Shown: piece after piece, positions 22,572 through 31,406 of the stretch
Position numbering within the stretch: the first letter of the stretch is position 1
How the letters are laid out: each line of letters begins with the position of its first letter
Assembly: GCF_014495685.1 (NCBI RefSeq)
Contig: NZ_JACTVI010000081.1
Coordinates: forward strand, 1 to 37,134
Origin: Streptomyces sp. TRM68367
GTDB taxonomy: Bacteria > Actinomycetota > Actinomycetes > Streptomycetales > Streptomycetaceae
Length of the DNA stretch: 37,134 nucleotides
Reading direction: 5' to 3'
Translations under genes and position numbers: made by a program
Notes under the pieces: model-generated
Told to the model about the DNA's origin: nothing
Seen by the model: the letters and a program-made list of their open reading frames with translations, nothing else
Databases searched by the model: none

Positions 22572-22928
22572 TCAGTCCTCGTGCGCCGACGCTCCGCCGG
22601 CCCGGAGGAGGTCATCGGCGTCCTCGGGCTGCGCCTCGGCGACGAGACGGGCCAGGGCTTCCGTGGTCAGCCCCTCTCCAGGGGCCGGAGCATCGGCCAG
22701 CCGGTTCGCTGTGAGATCGCCGAGGTCGAGATCCTCGGCTCGCTCCAATCCCCGGCACAGGGCGACGAACAGGTCGTAGGGCAGGACGACAGCCTCCGGC
22801 TCGCCGCCCTCCTGCTCTCCGACCAACAGAGGTAGGGCTCGCTCGCTCCCTTGGCGGAAGCCTGCCAGTACCGTCCGGAGGGTGGCCGCAACCCGAGCGA
22901 CGGAGTGAACTTCCTGATGTCCGCTCAT
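22572..22928 (-). CDS. Phd/YefM-like antitoxin
   Basis: A 118-residue protein. The N-terminal half has VARVAATLRTVLAGFRQGSERALPLLVG followed by PEAVVLPYDLFVALCR, the dimerisation pattern of the Phd/YefM family. The acidic C-terminus would be the toxin-binding tail. The ATG at 22928 has AGGGTGGA upstream. It probably represses its own promoter, which lies between here and 23,036. Confidence 0.7.
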   Translation of the reverse strand: MSGHQEVHSVARVAATLRTVLAGFRQGSERALPLLVGEQEGGEPEAVVLPYDLFVALCRGLERAEDLDLGDLTANRLADAPAPGEGLTTEALARLVAEAQPEDADDLLRAGGASAHED

Positions 22929-23036
22929 GCGTTCCACCCTAGCGATGAGCATTGCCGGTCAGCGCTTCGATTTCTCGTGCAGTCCGCTCAGCTGTCGTGT
23001 AGGCCGGCGCCCCACTGGCTGGGGCTGGGCTTCGGG

Positions 23037-23876
23037 TCACGACCTGAGCATCATGGCCATGGGCTCCGACAGATGGCTCAGTTTGTTGCTGAGTTTGGAG
23101 GCGGCTGTTTTCGTGGCCTCGATCACCGTGTCGGGTGCCTCGGGCATGACCGTGGCGGGTTTGAGCAAGAGGGTAGCCCCCATGATCGCTTCACCCCACA
23201 CGATGGGCGCCGCGCACGAGTTCCACAGGGGCATGCACTCTTCGTAGCCGAGGGCGTAGCCGCGGTCGCGGACGTCTGCGAGCGAGGCGAGGAGCTCATC
23301 GTCGTCGCGGTAAACGCCCGGACCGGCTTCGGCCGGAATCGGTTCGGCCAGAACCAGTTCCTGGATGCTCTCAGGAAGGTAGGCGAGGATGGTCCGGCCG
23401 CTGGCTCCGGTCCGGAGCGAGCGTGTGATGGACAGGATGTCGAGGGCGGTCATACCGAGTTCCACCAGGTCCGAATCACCCACGGCCATGTCTATGCACT
23501 GACGCTGGGCGCCCCCGAAAGGTGCCAGCATGTATTGGAAGACCAAGCCGCCGTCGGTCGCCTCGCGCAGCTCCTCCAGGATCGCGTGCGTGTTTTCGTC
23601 CTTGGCCGGTGCGTGGGCGAGCGCGTGCATGCCGAGGTGCGCCGCAGTGGCACCGAGTCGGTACTTGCCATGGCCAACGCGCTCGAAAAAGCCACCGTAG
23701 ACGCCGGACTGCAGGATGCGGGAGGTCGTGGAGTCGTCCAGGCCGGCCGCCTTGGCTATCTCGCCTGTGCCGTGCACCTCGCCTCCGAGCTGAGCGAAGG
23801 CTTTCTGGACGCGCATGAATCTGTCGACGAGGCGTGATCCCGTCTCAGAGGTGTTCGAGATTTCGTTGCCGGTCAT
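23037..23876 (-). CDS. IclR family transcriptional regulator
   Basis: A 279-residue regulator. A winged helix-turn-helix (about 20-80, with VHGTGEIAKAAGLDDSTTSR as the HTH) is followed by a ligand-binding IclR domain (about 95-270: HAILEELREATDGGLVFQ, SGRTILAYLPE, VRDRGYALGYEECMPLWNSCAAPIV). The start at 23876 has a GGGAGG stretch upstream. It lies downstream of the quinone oxidoreductase gene on the same strand, separated by 147 bases, and could control it. IclR proteins typically sense aromatic or small organic acids. Confidence 0.88.
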   Translation of the reverse strand: MTGNEISNTSETGSRLVDRFMRVQKAFAQLGGEVHGTGEIAKAAGLDDSTTSRILQSGVYGGFFERVGHGKYRLGATAAHLGMHALAHAPAKDENTHAILEELREATDGGLVFQYMLAPFGGAQRQCIDMAVGDSDLVELGMTALDILSITRSLRTGASGRTILAYLPESIQELVLAEPIPAEAGPGVYRDDDELLASLADVRDRGYALGYEECMPLWNSCAAPIVWGEAIMGATLLLKPATVMPEAPDTVIEATKTAASKLSNKLSHLSEPMAMMLRS

Positions 23877-24023
23877 GCAGCCGCTACCTCCCGTCGGGTG
23901 GGCCGCGCTCGCCGCCGGAGTGCGGCCCACCGAGTCCCTCACATGGACGCCTAGTTGAACGACGTCTCACGTCGCACTCGTGTTCCAGACGGGTGGCAAT
24001 TTGAGGAAAACTTGAGGTTTTAA

Positions 24024-24968
24024 CTACCCGACGGTATCGAGGCAGAGCTTCCCGGTGTGCGTGCGAGCGGCCAGAGCCGCGTGGGCAGCACCTGCCTCGC
24101 TCAACGGGTAGACCTGGCCGAGGACCGGGCGCAGCGAGCCGCCCCGCACAGCGTCGAACAGCGCGTTCATACTGGTGGGCAACGCGCTCCGGTCGCTGTA
24201 CAGCGACGGCAGCCAGAATCCGATGACGGCGATTGAGCGCTCCATCAGCACCTTGGTCGACACGTCCGTCGTCTGGCCCGACGCGTATCCGTACACGGCC
24301 AGCCGGCCGCGCGGGGCGAGGGCGGCAACGATGGAGTGGAAGGTGGGTCCGCCGGTCATCTCCAGGGCGACCTGGACCGGGCCGCCCGCAGCCTCCTTGA
24401 TCTCCTCGGTGAGGTTCTCGCTGGTGGAATCGACGACTGCGTCCGCACCGAGGTCTTCCGCGAGTTGGCGCTTTTCCTTGGTACTCGCCAACGCGATCAC
24501 CTTCGCGCCGATGCCCTTGGCCAACTGGACGGCTATGGAGCCCAAACCGCCCGCAGCGGCTGGAATCACCACGGTCTGGCCCTTCTGCACATCGGCGACG
24601 GTGTGCAGAAGGTGGTAGGCCGAGTTGCCCTGCAGACACAGGGCAACTGCCTGCTCATCGCTCACGTGGGCGGGTACTTCCCACGAAGTGCGGCGGTGGA
24701 CGTGGGCCTGCTCGGCGTAGCCACCGCCCTGGGTGAGCCCGACGAAGCGCTTGCCTTCTGCCGTGCGGCCGACCACCTCGTTGCCCGGAATGTAGGGCAG
24801 CGTCACGGGGGCCAGATAGTCGTCTCCCCGCACGTGCATATCGGCGAAGTTCACCCCTGCACGGCTCACCTGCAAGAGGTGATGGGCGCCTCGTGGCTCA
24901 AGGTCGGGGACCTCGACCGCCTGTAGCACCTCCGGACCACCGAACTGCTCCATCCTGATGGCGCGCAC
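24024..24968 (-). CDS. NADPH:quinone oxidoreductase (zinc-independent MDR family)
   Basis: A 314-residue medium-chain dehydrogenase/reductase. The N-terminal GroES-like part begins MRAIRMEQFGGPEVL, the usual start of quinone reductases, and has GVNFADMHVRG and IPGNEVVG. The Rossmann motif AAAGGLGSIAVQLAKGIGAKVI lies near 137-158. The zinc-binding cysteines of alcohol dehydrogenases are absent. It would reduce quinones or enones with NADPH in the cytosol. Three palindromic operators lie 90-175 bases upstream of its start. Confidence 0.9.
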   Translation of the reverse strand: MRAIRMEQFGGPEVLQAVEVPDLEPRGAHHLLQVSRAGVNFADMHVRGDDYLAPVTLPYIPGNEVVGRTAEGKRFVGLTQGGGYAEQAHVHRRTSWEVPAHVSDEQAVALCLQGNSAYHLLHTVADVQKGQTVVIPAAAGGLGSIAVQLAKGIGAKVIALASTKEKRQLAEDLGADAVVDSTSENLTEEIKEAAGGPVQVALEMTGGPTFHSIVAALAPRGRLAVYGYASGQTTDVSTKVLMERSIAVIGFWLPSLYSDRSALPTSMNALFDAVRGGSLRPVLGQVYPLSEAGAAHAALAARTHTGKLCLDTVG

Positions 24969-25060
24969 ACTTCTCCCTGTGGGCTGGATCTGGGTATGTC
25001 TGCCTTTCCAGGTTATGCGATGGAGTTGACGCTTCCGTAAAGCATTTGCAAACCCCTCCG

Positions 25061-25141
25061 TTTCTCATGTGGTGAGAAAGGGAACCGGTTTCTCACCACA
25101 TGAGATGCGTTTGAGGGGCCCGTTTCTCACCACGTGAGAAA
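25061..25141. promoter_or_regulatory. Three palindromic operator-like sites
   Basis: TTTCTCATGTGGTGAGAAA (25,061-25,079), TTTCTCACCACATGAGA (25,089-25,105) and TTTCTCACCACGTGAGAAA (25,123-25,141) are repeats with dyad symmetry. The first two also form an inverted pair. They lie upstream of the quinone oxidoreductase gene, and the array suggests cooperative binding of a repressor, possibly the IclR protein. Confidence 0.7.
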
Positions 25142-25431
25142 CGGAGGTGCTGTATGCGACTCTCTGTGTTTCCTCGTTGACGAAGGCATATTCGCAAGGG
25201 TAGGAATCAAAGCGCGGGGAGGGCGATCGTCCGAATCGACCGGGATGCCGCGCGCCGGATGGCTCGATGCTGTCGCGCCTGGGATCGTGTACCAGGAGGG
25301 CGGCCGGGCTCTCCGGACCGAGCAAAGTTTCACCCCGCATTGAACGGGAGAAGAGCGCGTGTACTTATCGGGGAATGAGCCGCAGTCGCGCAATGCACAG
25401 AAGGAAAGAATAGACCGCGGGGGCGATATCG
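25142..25431. other. Intergenic stretch
   Basis: A weak plus-strand frame (25,134-25,343) has no clear ribosome-binding site. No other feature was found beyond the operators. Confidence 0.35.
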
Positions 25432-25842
25432 ATGACGGAGCCGGGCGGGAACCGGCGGGAAAATCGAAACGGAGTGCTGGATAGGGGGCCGCGAGGCGCG
25501 GGCTCTCTGAATCCGCAAGAATTCGCGGATCCTGCCGAAAAGGGTGAGATCCGGCATAACGGGAAACGGGGACAAGTCCTCGCCGGCCGCGGCGAGGAGA
25601 GCGAGCGGGGTGCTCCGAGTGGGATATGGCTCGCTACTGCGGACGGAACCGTGATTTTTCATCCCGTCTCCGCAGGTTCGGATGAGCTCCAGGGCTGGTC
25701 AGTACCAGAGGCTGGCTCGGTGGACGAAGCGGACGAGATGACACTCGATGCAGCGAGCCGGTTGATGCCCCTACTTCCGCGTGAACTGATTGCGGAATAC
25801 CTCCGGTTGGGTCCGTACCGCGATGGCGGCGAGGCCGCTTAG
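25432..25842 (+). CDS. Hypothetical protein, 136 aa
   Basis: The first 60 residues are polar and probably disordered (Arg, Gly, Asn, Glu). The C-terminal 75 look folded, with SGIWLATADGTVIFHPVS followed by an acidic stretch and the helix ASRLMPLLPRELIAEYLRLGP. No family is recognised. The ATG has a weak GGGGGCGA upstream. It converges on the XRE regulator gene. Confidence 0.5.
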   Translation: MTEPGGNRRENRNGVLDRGPRGAGSLNPQEFADPAEKGEIRHNGKRGQVLAGRGEESERGAPSGIWLATADGTVIFHPVSAGSDELQGWSVPEAGSVDEADEMTLDAASRLMPLLPRELIAEYLRLGPYRDGGEAA

Positions 25843-25888
25843 GCCGGGCAGGAGTGTGGGGGCCGTCCCTTCGGGGGCGGCCCAACTC

Positions 25889-26647
25889 CTATGCCTTGCC
25901 GCTTTCCAGGCGCCCAAGCTGCGCGATCATGGACAGGACGGCGTCCCTGCTCGACGGCAGCAATTCGTGGCACTGTCGCGCGATCTTCAATACGCCCTCG
26001 TCCTGGAGGGCTTGGAAGGCGTCGGGCTGGCCAAGGGCCCAGGTGGCCGAAGTGATCTGCTCGTCAGTGAGCCCAGTCGCCGCTTCGAGTAGGCCAATCG
26101 TGCGGGGGAGAGCATCAAGTAGTGAGGGCTTACTGGCGAGGCTGCCGAGGGCCTCACGCTGCTCAGCCGTCAAGCGGGTTACCTGTAGGGCGATGTCCCG
26201 GACATCTGTGTCACGCAGAATGTCGAGCGTTTGCAGCCGCCCGAGGAGGTCCGTGACCGCCTCGGGACCGGCGTCGCCCTCCATGTTCTGCAGCCGGATC
26301 TGCTTGACGCCCAGACGCCGCAGCTGCTCCAGGAGAGCCAGCTGCGCTTGCGCGTCGTCCTCGAAAGCCACCTCGTCATCGACGAAGTAGGAGACGCGAC
26401 GGCCGAAGAACTCCGAGAAGGCTTTGAGGTGCTTCAGGGTCACGTTGGTCCCTGGCTTGCCGGTTCCCAGCTCCCAGAGGTAGGCGCCCGAGACTGCAAC
26501 GCCGGTCGCGTCGGCGATCTGCTTTGCCAGCGCGTCCCAGGATGGCGGCCTCCCGCCTTCAGGCGCGCGTGCTTCACGGAGCCGTGACAGTTTCTCCGCG
26601 AGCGTGCGCGGCGGCTCGTTGGCGCCGTCACCGCCGGTTTCGGGCAT
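25889..26647 (-). CDS. XRE family DNA-binding protein
   Basis: A 252-residue regulator. Residues 15-90 hold a Cro/CI-type helix-turn-helix (LAEKLSRLREA, SWDALAKQIADATGVAVSGAYLWELGTGKPG, TLKHLKAFSEFFGRRVSYF), an arrangement seen in actinobacterial regulators that begin with 'LAEKL..L'. Residues 95-250 are all helical with no recognised ligand domain. The ATG has GGAGGGG upstream. The repeats at 26,871-27,086 lie in its promoter region and are candidate binding sites. Confidence 0.82.
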   Translation of the reverse strand: MPETGGDGANEPPRTLAEKLSRLREARAPEGGRPPSWDALAKQIADATGVAVSGAYLWELGTGKPGTNVTLKHLKAFSEFFGRRVSYFVDDEVAFEDDAQAQLALLEQLRRLGVKQIRLQNMEGDAGPEAVTDLLGRLQTLDILRDTDVRDIALQVTRLTAEQREALGSLASKPSLLDALPRTIGLLEAATGLTDEQITSATWALGQPDAFQALQDEGVLKIARQCHELLPSSRDAVLSMIAQLGRLESGKA

Positions 26648-26870
26648 CGTCGGCCCCTCCCCCTCTCCTGCGTGGCTTGATCATTATGCGGAAGATACGC
26701 GAACCCTGTCGCCATCCACGCACGTGAATATCACTTCGCGGGCAGGTCGCGTCAAGCGCTCTCGCGTTGCAGCTCTGAGCCCACAGATAGGTCTAGTCCA
26801 CCGATGTGGATCGTGCTTCCTGTGACCCTCTCACAGGATGAGAAGCCGCAGGCTGCCCTTGCCTCTTTCT

Positions 26871-27086
26871 CCACAGGTGTTTAGGTGAATCTAGCACATA
26901 TCGGACTAGTGGGCGGACCTGCCCTGACCTCCGACCGACGGCCCACCCTGGCGGCTCTCGCGATGGATTGCTCTACAGCCCCCGCTCGCCAATCCCGCCG
27001 CCTCTCTCCACCTGTTTATGAAAAGGGGTCGACCTGTCGAGGATCGACGGCTATGGTCGAGGCCTGTTATCTACAGGTGTTTATGG
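26871..27086. repeat. Three iterated CCACAGGTGTTTA-type sites
   Basis: CCACAGGTGTTTAGGTG (26,871-26,887), TCCACCTGTTTATG (27,007-27,020) and CTACAGGTGTTTATGG (27,071-27,086) repeat in one orientation within a non-coding stretch (26,648-27,201). The preceding bases (TTCTCCACA, TTATCTACA) resemble DnaA boxes. They may be operators of the XRE regulator or part of a replication origin. The first overlaps TAGGTGAATCTAG, a match to the box found in the left block. Confidence 0.5.
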
Positions 27087-27201
27087 ATGTGGAGAGCGGT
27101 GGCGCTCTCATGCCCGCCGACCGCCATTCGGGAGGGGCGCGGACGCGCTCCGATGACCCCGCATCCAGGAATGCCGCCCGAGCATCTGTGAGGGGACCAC
27201 C

Positions 27202-27561
27202 TTGATCGTCCTGAACCGCCGCAGGATTGCGGCAGGAGCACTCGGCCTCATGATCGCCGGTGGGGGCCTGGCCGCTGCGCCGGCGGCGCAGGCGTACGAC
27301 ACCGGGACCATGAAGGTGTCGTGCAGTGCCGTGAAGTTCCACAAGAGCCCGAGCAAGGGCAGCACGGTGGTCGGCATCGGCTACAAGGGCGACAAGGTCC
27401 GGGTCGACCAGTTCGCCTACAAGGTCAAGGAGAAGACCTGGTACTCCCGTGGGACCGTGACACGCCGATCGGACGGCAAGCGCGTGCGCGGGTACGCAAT
27501 CTACTACTGCGTTAACCCCTACGAGGTCTCCCCGCCCCCGGCGTACCCGAAGCGCCCGTAA
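27202..27561 (+). CDS. Secreted SH3-like small protein
   Basis: A 119-residue exported protein with a TTG start preceded by AGGGGA. A signal peptide (LNRRRIAAGALGLMIAGGG, cleavage near AQA-YD) precedes a compact domain with two cysteines (SCSAV, YYCVN) that probably form a disulfide. KFHKSPSKGSTVVGIGYKGDKVRV matches the bacterial SH3 pattern seen in the two proteins near 12 kb. The C-terminus is proline-rich (SPPPAYPKRP), as in cell-wall-spanning segments. It probably acts outside the cell. Confidence 0.82.
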   Translation: MIVLNRRRIAAGALGLMIAGGGLAAAPAAQAYDTGTMKVSCSAVKFHKSPSKGSTVVGIGYKGDKVRVDQFAYKVKEKTWYSRGTVTRRSDGKRVRGYAIYYCVNPYEVSPPPAYPKRP

Positions 27562-27664
27562 GTCACCTGCGGCGCACTCACTGAGACCGGGCCGGCGCTG
27601 CCGCGTTCTGACTCGCCGGCCAGACCAGTCGAGGACCCACCCCCCGTACGGTCCTCGGCTCCCC

Positions 27665-27699
27665 GAGGGGCGCCACCGCAGGCTGCGGTGGCGCCCCTC
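27665..27699 (+). terminator. Hairpin downstream of the SH3-like gene
   Basis: GAGGGGCGCCACCGCA (27,665-27,680) and its perfect complement (27,684-27,699) are separated by a three-base loop. The hairpin lies 104 bases after the stop at 27,561. Confidence 0.75.
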
Positions 27700-28256
27700 C
27701 GCCGCCCAGCCCCCGCATCTCGACGCGCATCGCAGTGCACGGCACCCGTGATGCGGCCGCCGGGCCCGTTGCACGGCAGAGATCGGTAACAGCCGCCGAG
27801 AAGCTTCGCCTCCACTTCGTACGGAGACATCCGTGGACATCCTTCGACACCGGCGTACCACTCGCTTGAAGGCCTTCGCGCGACTCCGGCAGCGGCGGCC
27901 CCAGCTCTTCCGCGAACCACCGGGCACGCCCCTGCAGGCCCTGTCCGACCGCCGAGAACGAGAGCCGTCGGTGAATGGCGCGGTGCGATCCGTGACGTTC
28001 GACCGCACCGCGCTCCTCTGCTGTGACCGCCCTGGGCCAGCAGTCCGGACTCCTGGCAGTCGGCTGCCTGTGCGTGACCTGGCTCAAGCCGAACACCGAG
28101 TTGGGCCCCGGGTCTCCAACCCAACGCCCCTGGCATCAACAGGCGTTCAGCCCCACGCAAGGACTGATCGCGACGACGGGAGCTGACCGGACCACTCATT
28201 CCGGTCCCCACCCCCGTGCCGTGAGGCGCCGCAGCCCTCGGCTAACTGGAGTCCCT
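27700..28256. other. Upstream region of the biosynthetic cluster
   Basis: It contains the weak ORF listed next and presumably the promoter of the cluster. No repeat or RNA gene was recognised. Confidence 0.4.
27833..28186 (+). CDS. Possible small basic ORF ahead of the cluster
   Basis: A 117-codon frame from a GTG with GGAG nine bases upstream. The first 60 codons have biased third positions. The product is arginine-rich (RRTTRLKAFARLRQRRPQLF), has a Cys pair (LLCC) and no recognised family. It could be a small regulator or peptide substrate of the cluster, or a spurious frame. Confidence 0.3.
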   Translation: MDILRHRRTTRLKAFARLRQRRPQLFREPPGTPLQALSDRREREPSVNGAVRSVTFDRTALLCCDRPGPAVRTPGSRLPVRDLAQAEHRVGPRVSNPTPLASTGVQPHARTDRDDGS

Positions 28257-29504
28257 GTGCCCGCGATCACCTCATCCGCCCAGACACCGATCAAGTCACC
28301 CCCGTCCCTAGCGCCGAAAGGGTGGCCTCCGGTCATCTGGGCGCTGCTCATCGGGACATTCGCCGTGCGCGCCGCGGGATTCGTCTACCCGTACTTGCCC
28401 TACCGCCTGGATGACCTGCATCTGGACACTGCGGTTGCGAGCACGGTCCTGGCGCTATGGGGCGCCGGCTGGTTCACCGGCCAACTGCTGTGCGGTTGGC
28501 TGGCCGACCGGATCGGCCGCCGGGCCACCCTCACGAGCGCAATGACGCTCGCCGCGGTGAGCTTCCCGCTCCTCGCCGAGGCACGCACCCCGATGGCCCT
28601 CGGCATTGCCGCTGCCCTTTCCGGCCTTGTCTACGACGCGCCCCGCCCGATCGTGTCTGCCCTTGTCGCCGACACCATCCCGGACGAACCGGGTCGTGCC
28701 CGCATCACCGGCTGGAGGCACTTCGCCGTCAACCTGGGCGCCGCCACCACCGGGCTTGTGGGCGGAGCCCTCGCAGGGCCGATCGGCATCCCGGCGCTGT
28801 TCTGGTGCAACGCACTCGTGTGCGCCGCATTCGCCATCGTCGTACTTCGTGTCATCCCACCGGCCACCCCGGCACAGGCACTCAGGCCGAAAGGGCATCA
28901 GGAAGCATTTACCGACCCCCTCCTGTGGCTCCTGTGGCTGGCGAGCCTTCTGACGCTGATCCCAGTCGCTGCCCTGTTCTCCGTGCTCCCGATGATGATG
29001 GCCCAGGACGGCCTGCCGCCCACGGCCTACGGATGGACCCAGGTCGCCAGCGCCGCCGCTGTGATCGGACTGTCGCCGCTTCTCAATCCCTGGCTCGTAC
29101 GGCGCGCCAGGCGCCCCGACCCCATGGTGGGGCTACTCGGCACGAGCGGGCTGATCCTCGGTGCAGGGATGGGCTCCGCAGGACTTGCGTCCTCGACCAT
29201 CGGATACAGCGCAGCCGCGGCGCTGGCTGTACCAGGCGAGATCATCGCTTTCGTCGCCGCCACCGATGTCCTCAACCGGTTCGCGCCGCCGTCGAGCCGA
29301 GGCGTCTACGCGGGAATCTGGGGCACCACGCTCGCGGCCGCGGTTCTGTGCGCCCCCGCACTCGGCGGATGGGCCCTCGCCCACGGCGGCCACCACCTCG
29401 TCGCCGTGACGACCCTCATGTCCGGACTCCTCGGGGCAGCACTCTGCCTGCCGTTGGCCGCGCTCCTGCACCGCCCGTCACGCACACCACGGACTTATGC
29501 GTGA
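28257..29504 (+). CDS. MFS transporter, first of two
   Basis: A 415-residue major facilitator with about 12 hydrophobic segments. The loop after TM2 carries the family motif LLCGWLADRIGRRATL, and the last loop is short. The GTG at 28257 has GGAG five bases before it, so it was preferred over a longer in-frame start. It is probably an efflux pump for the cluster product. The following gene begins about 200 bases on. Confidence 0.85.
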   Translation: MPAITSSAQTPIKSPPSLAPKGWPPVIWALLIGTFAVRAAGFVYPYLPYRLDDLHLDTAVASTVLALWGAGWFTGQLLCGWLADRIGRRATLTSAMTLAAVSFPLLAEARTPMALGIAAALSGLVYDAPRPIVSALVADTIPDEPGRARITGWRHFAVNLGAATTGLVGGALAGPIGIPALFWCNALVCAAFAIVVLRVIPPATPAQALRPKGHQEAFTDPLLWLLWLASLLTLIPVAALFSVLPMMMAQDGLPPTAYGWTQVASAAAVIGLSPLLNPWLVRRARRPDPMVGLLGTSGLILGAGMGSAGLASSTIGYSAAAALAVPGEIIAFVAATDVLNRFAPPSSRGVYAGIWGTTLAAAVLCAPALGGWALAHGGHHLVAVTTLMSGLLGAALCLPLAALLHRPSRTPRTYA

Positions 29505-29703
29505 AGGGCCTCACCACGTCCGGCCGCGCCGTCGCGGCCTGCAACACCACCCCGCGGCTCGTCACGAGCCGCGGGCCGATCGCCTGTGCTCGCTCAGCTG
29601 CCCCGGAATCGCCGCCTACGCGCCGACCACGTGCAGACCGGCAAGGCGGATCGCCCTCCACACACCGTCACATCCCACCGCTACAGAAGGAGTACGACGC
29701 ACG

Positions 29704-30144
29704 ATGCGACACACACCTGGTGGACTCGCGATGAGGACGCCGCGTCAGACGATGCTGAACGGGACACACAGGCAGACGAGGCTTCGGTTCACGGCCCTAC
29801 CTCCCGACGACAACTGGGCCCGCGAGCGCGACGCCAGATTCGCGCAGTTCGTTGCCCGGCGTCTCGCCGAAGTCGAGGCCACAGGTTGCCTTGCCGAGAG
29901 GAAACTCGCGGCGGGAATGCTCGACCTCTACACCGAGTGGAATCAAAAGCGAGAACTCGCCGCGGCCACCAACGAAGACCTCTTCAACGGGCAGGTCGGC
30001 GCCATGGGCTGGGCCCTGCGATGCCTTGCCCACAGCGCCTGGTGGAACACCCCCGGATGGGAGCAGTCCTTCCACCCCGCGGCCACTGCGCCGGATTCGC
30101 CGCCAGCTATCACCGGCGGACAGGTCCAGGCACGGCAGCCGTGA
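29704..30144 (+). CDS. DUF6221-like small protein
   Basis: A protein of about 146 residues (a start at 29731 is also possible). It has a conserved-looking core, ERDARFAQFVARRLAEVEATG, then ERKLAAGMLDLYTEWNQKRE and ALRCLAHSAWWNTPGWEQSF. The last segment matches the layout of Streptomyces DUF6221-type proteins (helix, then LA-x-x-x-(W/Y)-x-x-x-P-G-(W/Y)). AAGGAG lies 11 bases before the ATG. The stop overlaps the GTG of the second MFS gene, so it belongs to the operon. The role is unknown. Confidence 0.6.
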   Translation: MRHTPGGLAMRTPRQTMLNGTHRQTRLRFTALPPDDNWARERDARFAQFVARRLAEVEATGCLAERKLAAGMLDLYTEWNQKRELAAATNEDLFNGQVGAMGWALRCLAHSAWWNTPGWEQSFHPAATAPDSPPAITGGQVQARQP

Positions 30145-31406
30145 CGGTACTGGAACGCGGGCGAACGCCCGCCAGCAGATCACTCCCCACGGTCCGGTAC
30201 CGCGACGTCCTGCAGGTGCCCCACGTGGCGCAGCTGCTTGTCGGCACGCTCATCGGGCGCCTGCCGACCGGCATGGCCCCGCTGGCGATTCTCCTCAGCG
30301 CCGGTCACGGAGCCGGATTCGGAACGTCCGCCGGCCTACTTGCCGCGGTGTACCTGGTGGCCAACGCCATCGGAGGCCCCTGCTATGCCCGCCTGGTCGA
30401 CCAGTACGGCCAGAGGCGAACGCTCACCGCTGGCGCCGCCCTGAGCGGTACGGCCTTCCTCGCCCTGGCCACCGGGCCTACGGAGGCCTGGTGGGCGATG
30501 GCCGCTGTGGTGGTCGCGGGAGTAACACGGCCGCCGCTGGACCCAGCACTCAGAACGTTGTGGGGTGCCGGGGGGATGATGCCGTCGCCTGCCCATCAGC
30601 GGGTGGCGCTGGCCCTGGACTCCGCGACTGAGGAGCTCATTTACGTCGTCGGACCACTGCTGGTGGCCACCATCGCCACGGCGACGTCGGCTTCCGGCGC
30701 CCTCGTGGCGACCGCTGCCGTCGGCGCCATCGGCACCGCCCTGTTCGTCTGCACGCCAGCCTCCCGCGCCGTCGGTGCCAACTCCGCTGCCCGCCAACCC
30801 GATTGGCTCGGGCCGATTCGGTCGCAGAGCCTGCGGGTGCTGTACGCGGGGATGGCGTGTGTCGGAGTCACCATCGGTGCCCTCACCCCCTTGGCCGTGC
30901 AGTCGGCTGATCAGTTCGATGCCCCGCAACTGTCCGGAGGCCTGCCTGCGACCCTCTCGATCGGGGCTGTCCTGGGCGGGCTTGCCTACGGGGCCCGAGC
31001 CTGGCGCGGAAGCGCAGGCAGGCACCTGATCGTCCTGTCAGCCGGATTCGCCGTCGGCTGGCTCCCCATGATCGTCGCAGAAAGCCCCGCAACGACGCTG
31101 TACTCCGCAGCGATCCCCGGCTTGGCCATGGCCCCCCTGCTCGGCGCGGCCTTCGTCATGACCAGCACGTTCGCACCGGCTGGACACGCCACGGAAGCCC
31201 ACGCCCTTCTGGTCGCCGCCCTGGACATCGGGTGCGCCATCGGCACAGCTGCCGCAGGCATCACGCAAACACAGCTCCTCCTCCCCGCCGGAGCAGCTGC
31301 CGGCGCGCTCATTCTCGGCACTGCCCGAAGGCGCCTCCACCCGACGTTCCTGCACTCGCTACCGCCCACGCCTGACCCCGAACGCGCCAAGGAGCCCACT
31401 CTGTGA
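30141..31406 (+). CDS. MFS transporter, second of two
   Basis: A 421-residue membrane protein with about 12 transmembrane segments and alanine-rich helices (GTSAGLLAAVYLVANAIGGP, LGGLAYGARAWRG). The GTG start overlaps the upstream stop as GTGA and its own stop overlaps the methyltransferase start, so it is translationally coupled on both sides. It differs from the first MFS gene and probably exports a second intermediate or has a different specificity. The absence of an identifiable uptake motif leaves import possible. Confidence 0.82.
   Translation: MTVLERGRTPASRSLPTVRYRDVLQVPHVAQLLVGTLIGRLPTGMAPLAILLSAGHGAGFGTSAGLLAAVYLVANAIGGPCYARLVDQYGQRRTLTAGAALSGTAFLALATGPTEAWWAMAAVVVAGVTRPPLDPALRTLWGAGGMMPSPAHQRVALALDSATEELIYVVGPLLVATIATATSASGALVATAAVGAIGTALFVCTPASRAVGANSAARQPDWLGPIRSQSLRVLYAGMACVGVTIGALTPLAVQSADQFDAPQLSGGLPATLSIGAVLGGLAYGARAWRGSAGRHLIVLSAGFAVGWLPMIVAESPATTLYSAAIPGLAMAPLLGAAFVMTSTFAPAGHATEAHALLVAALDIGCAIGTAAAGITQTQLLLPAGAAAGALILGTARRRLHPTFLHSLPPTPDPERAKEPTL

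Noticed and set aside
27067..28008. Long minus-strand frame (313 codons)
   Set aside because: It runs antisense through the SH3-like gene and is arginine-rich without a ribosome-binding site.
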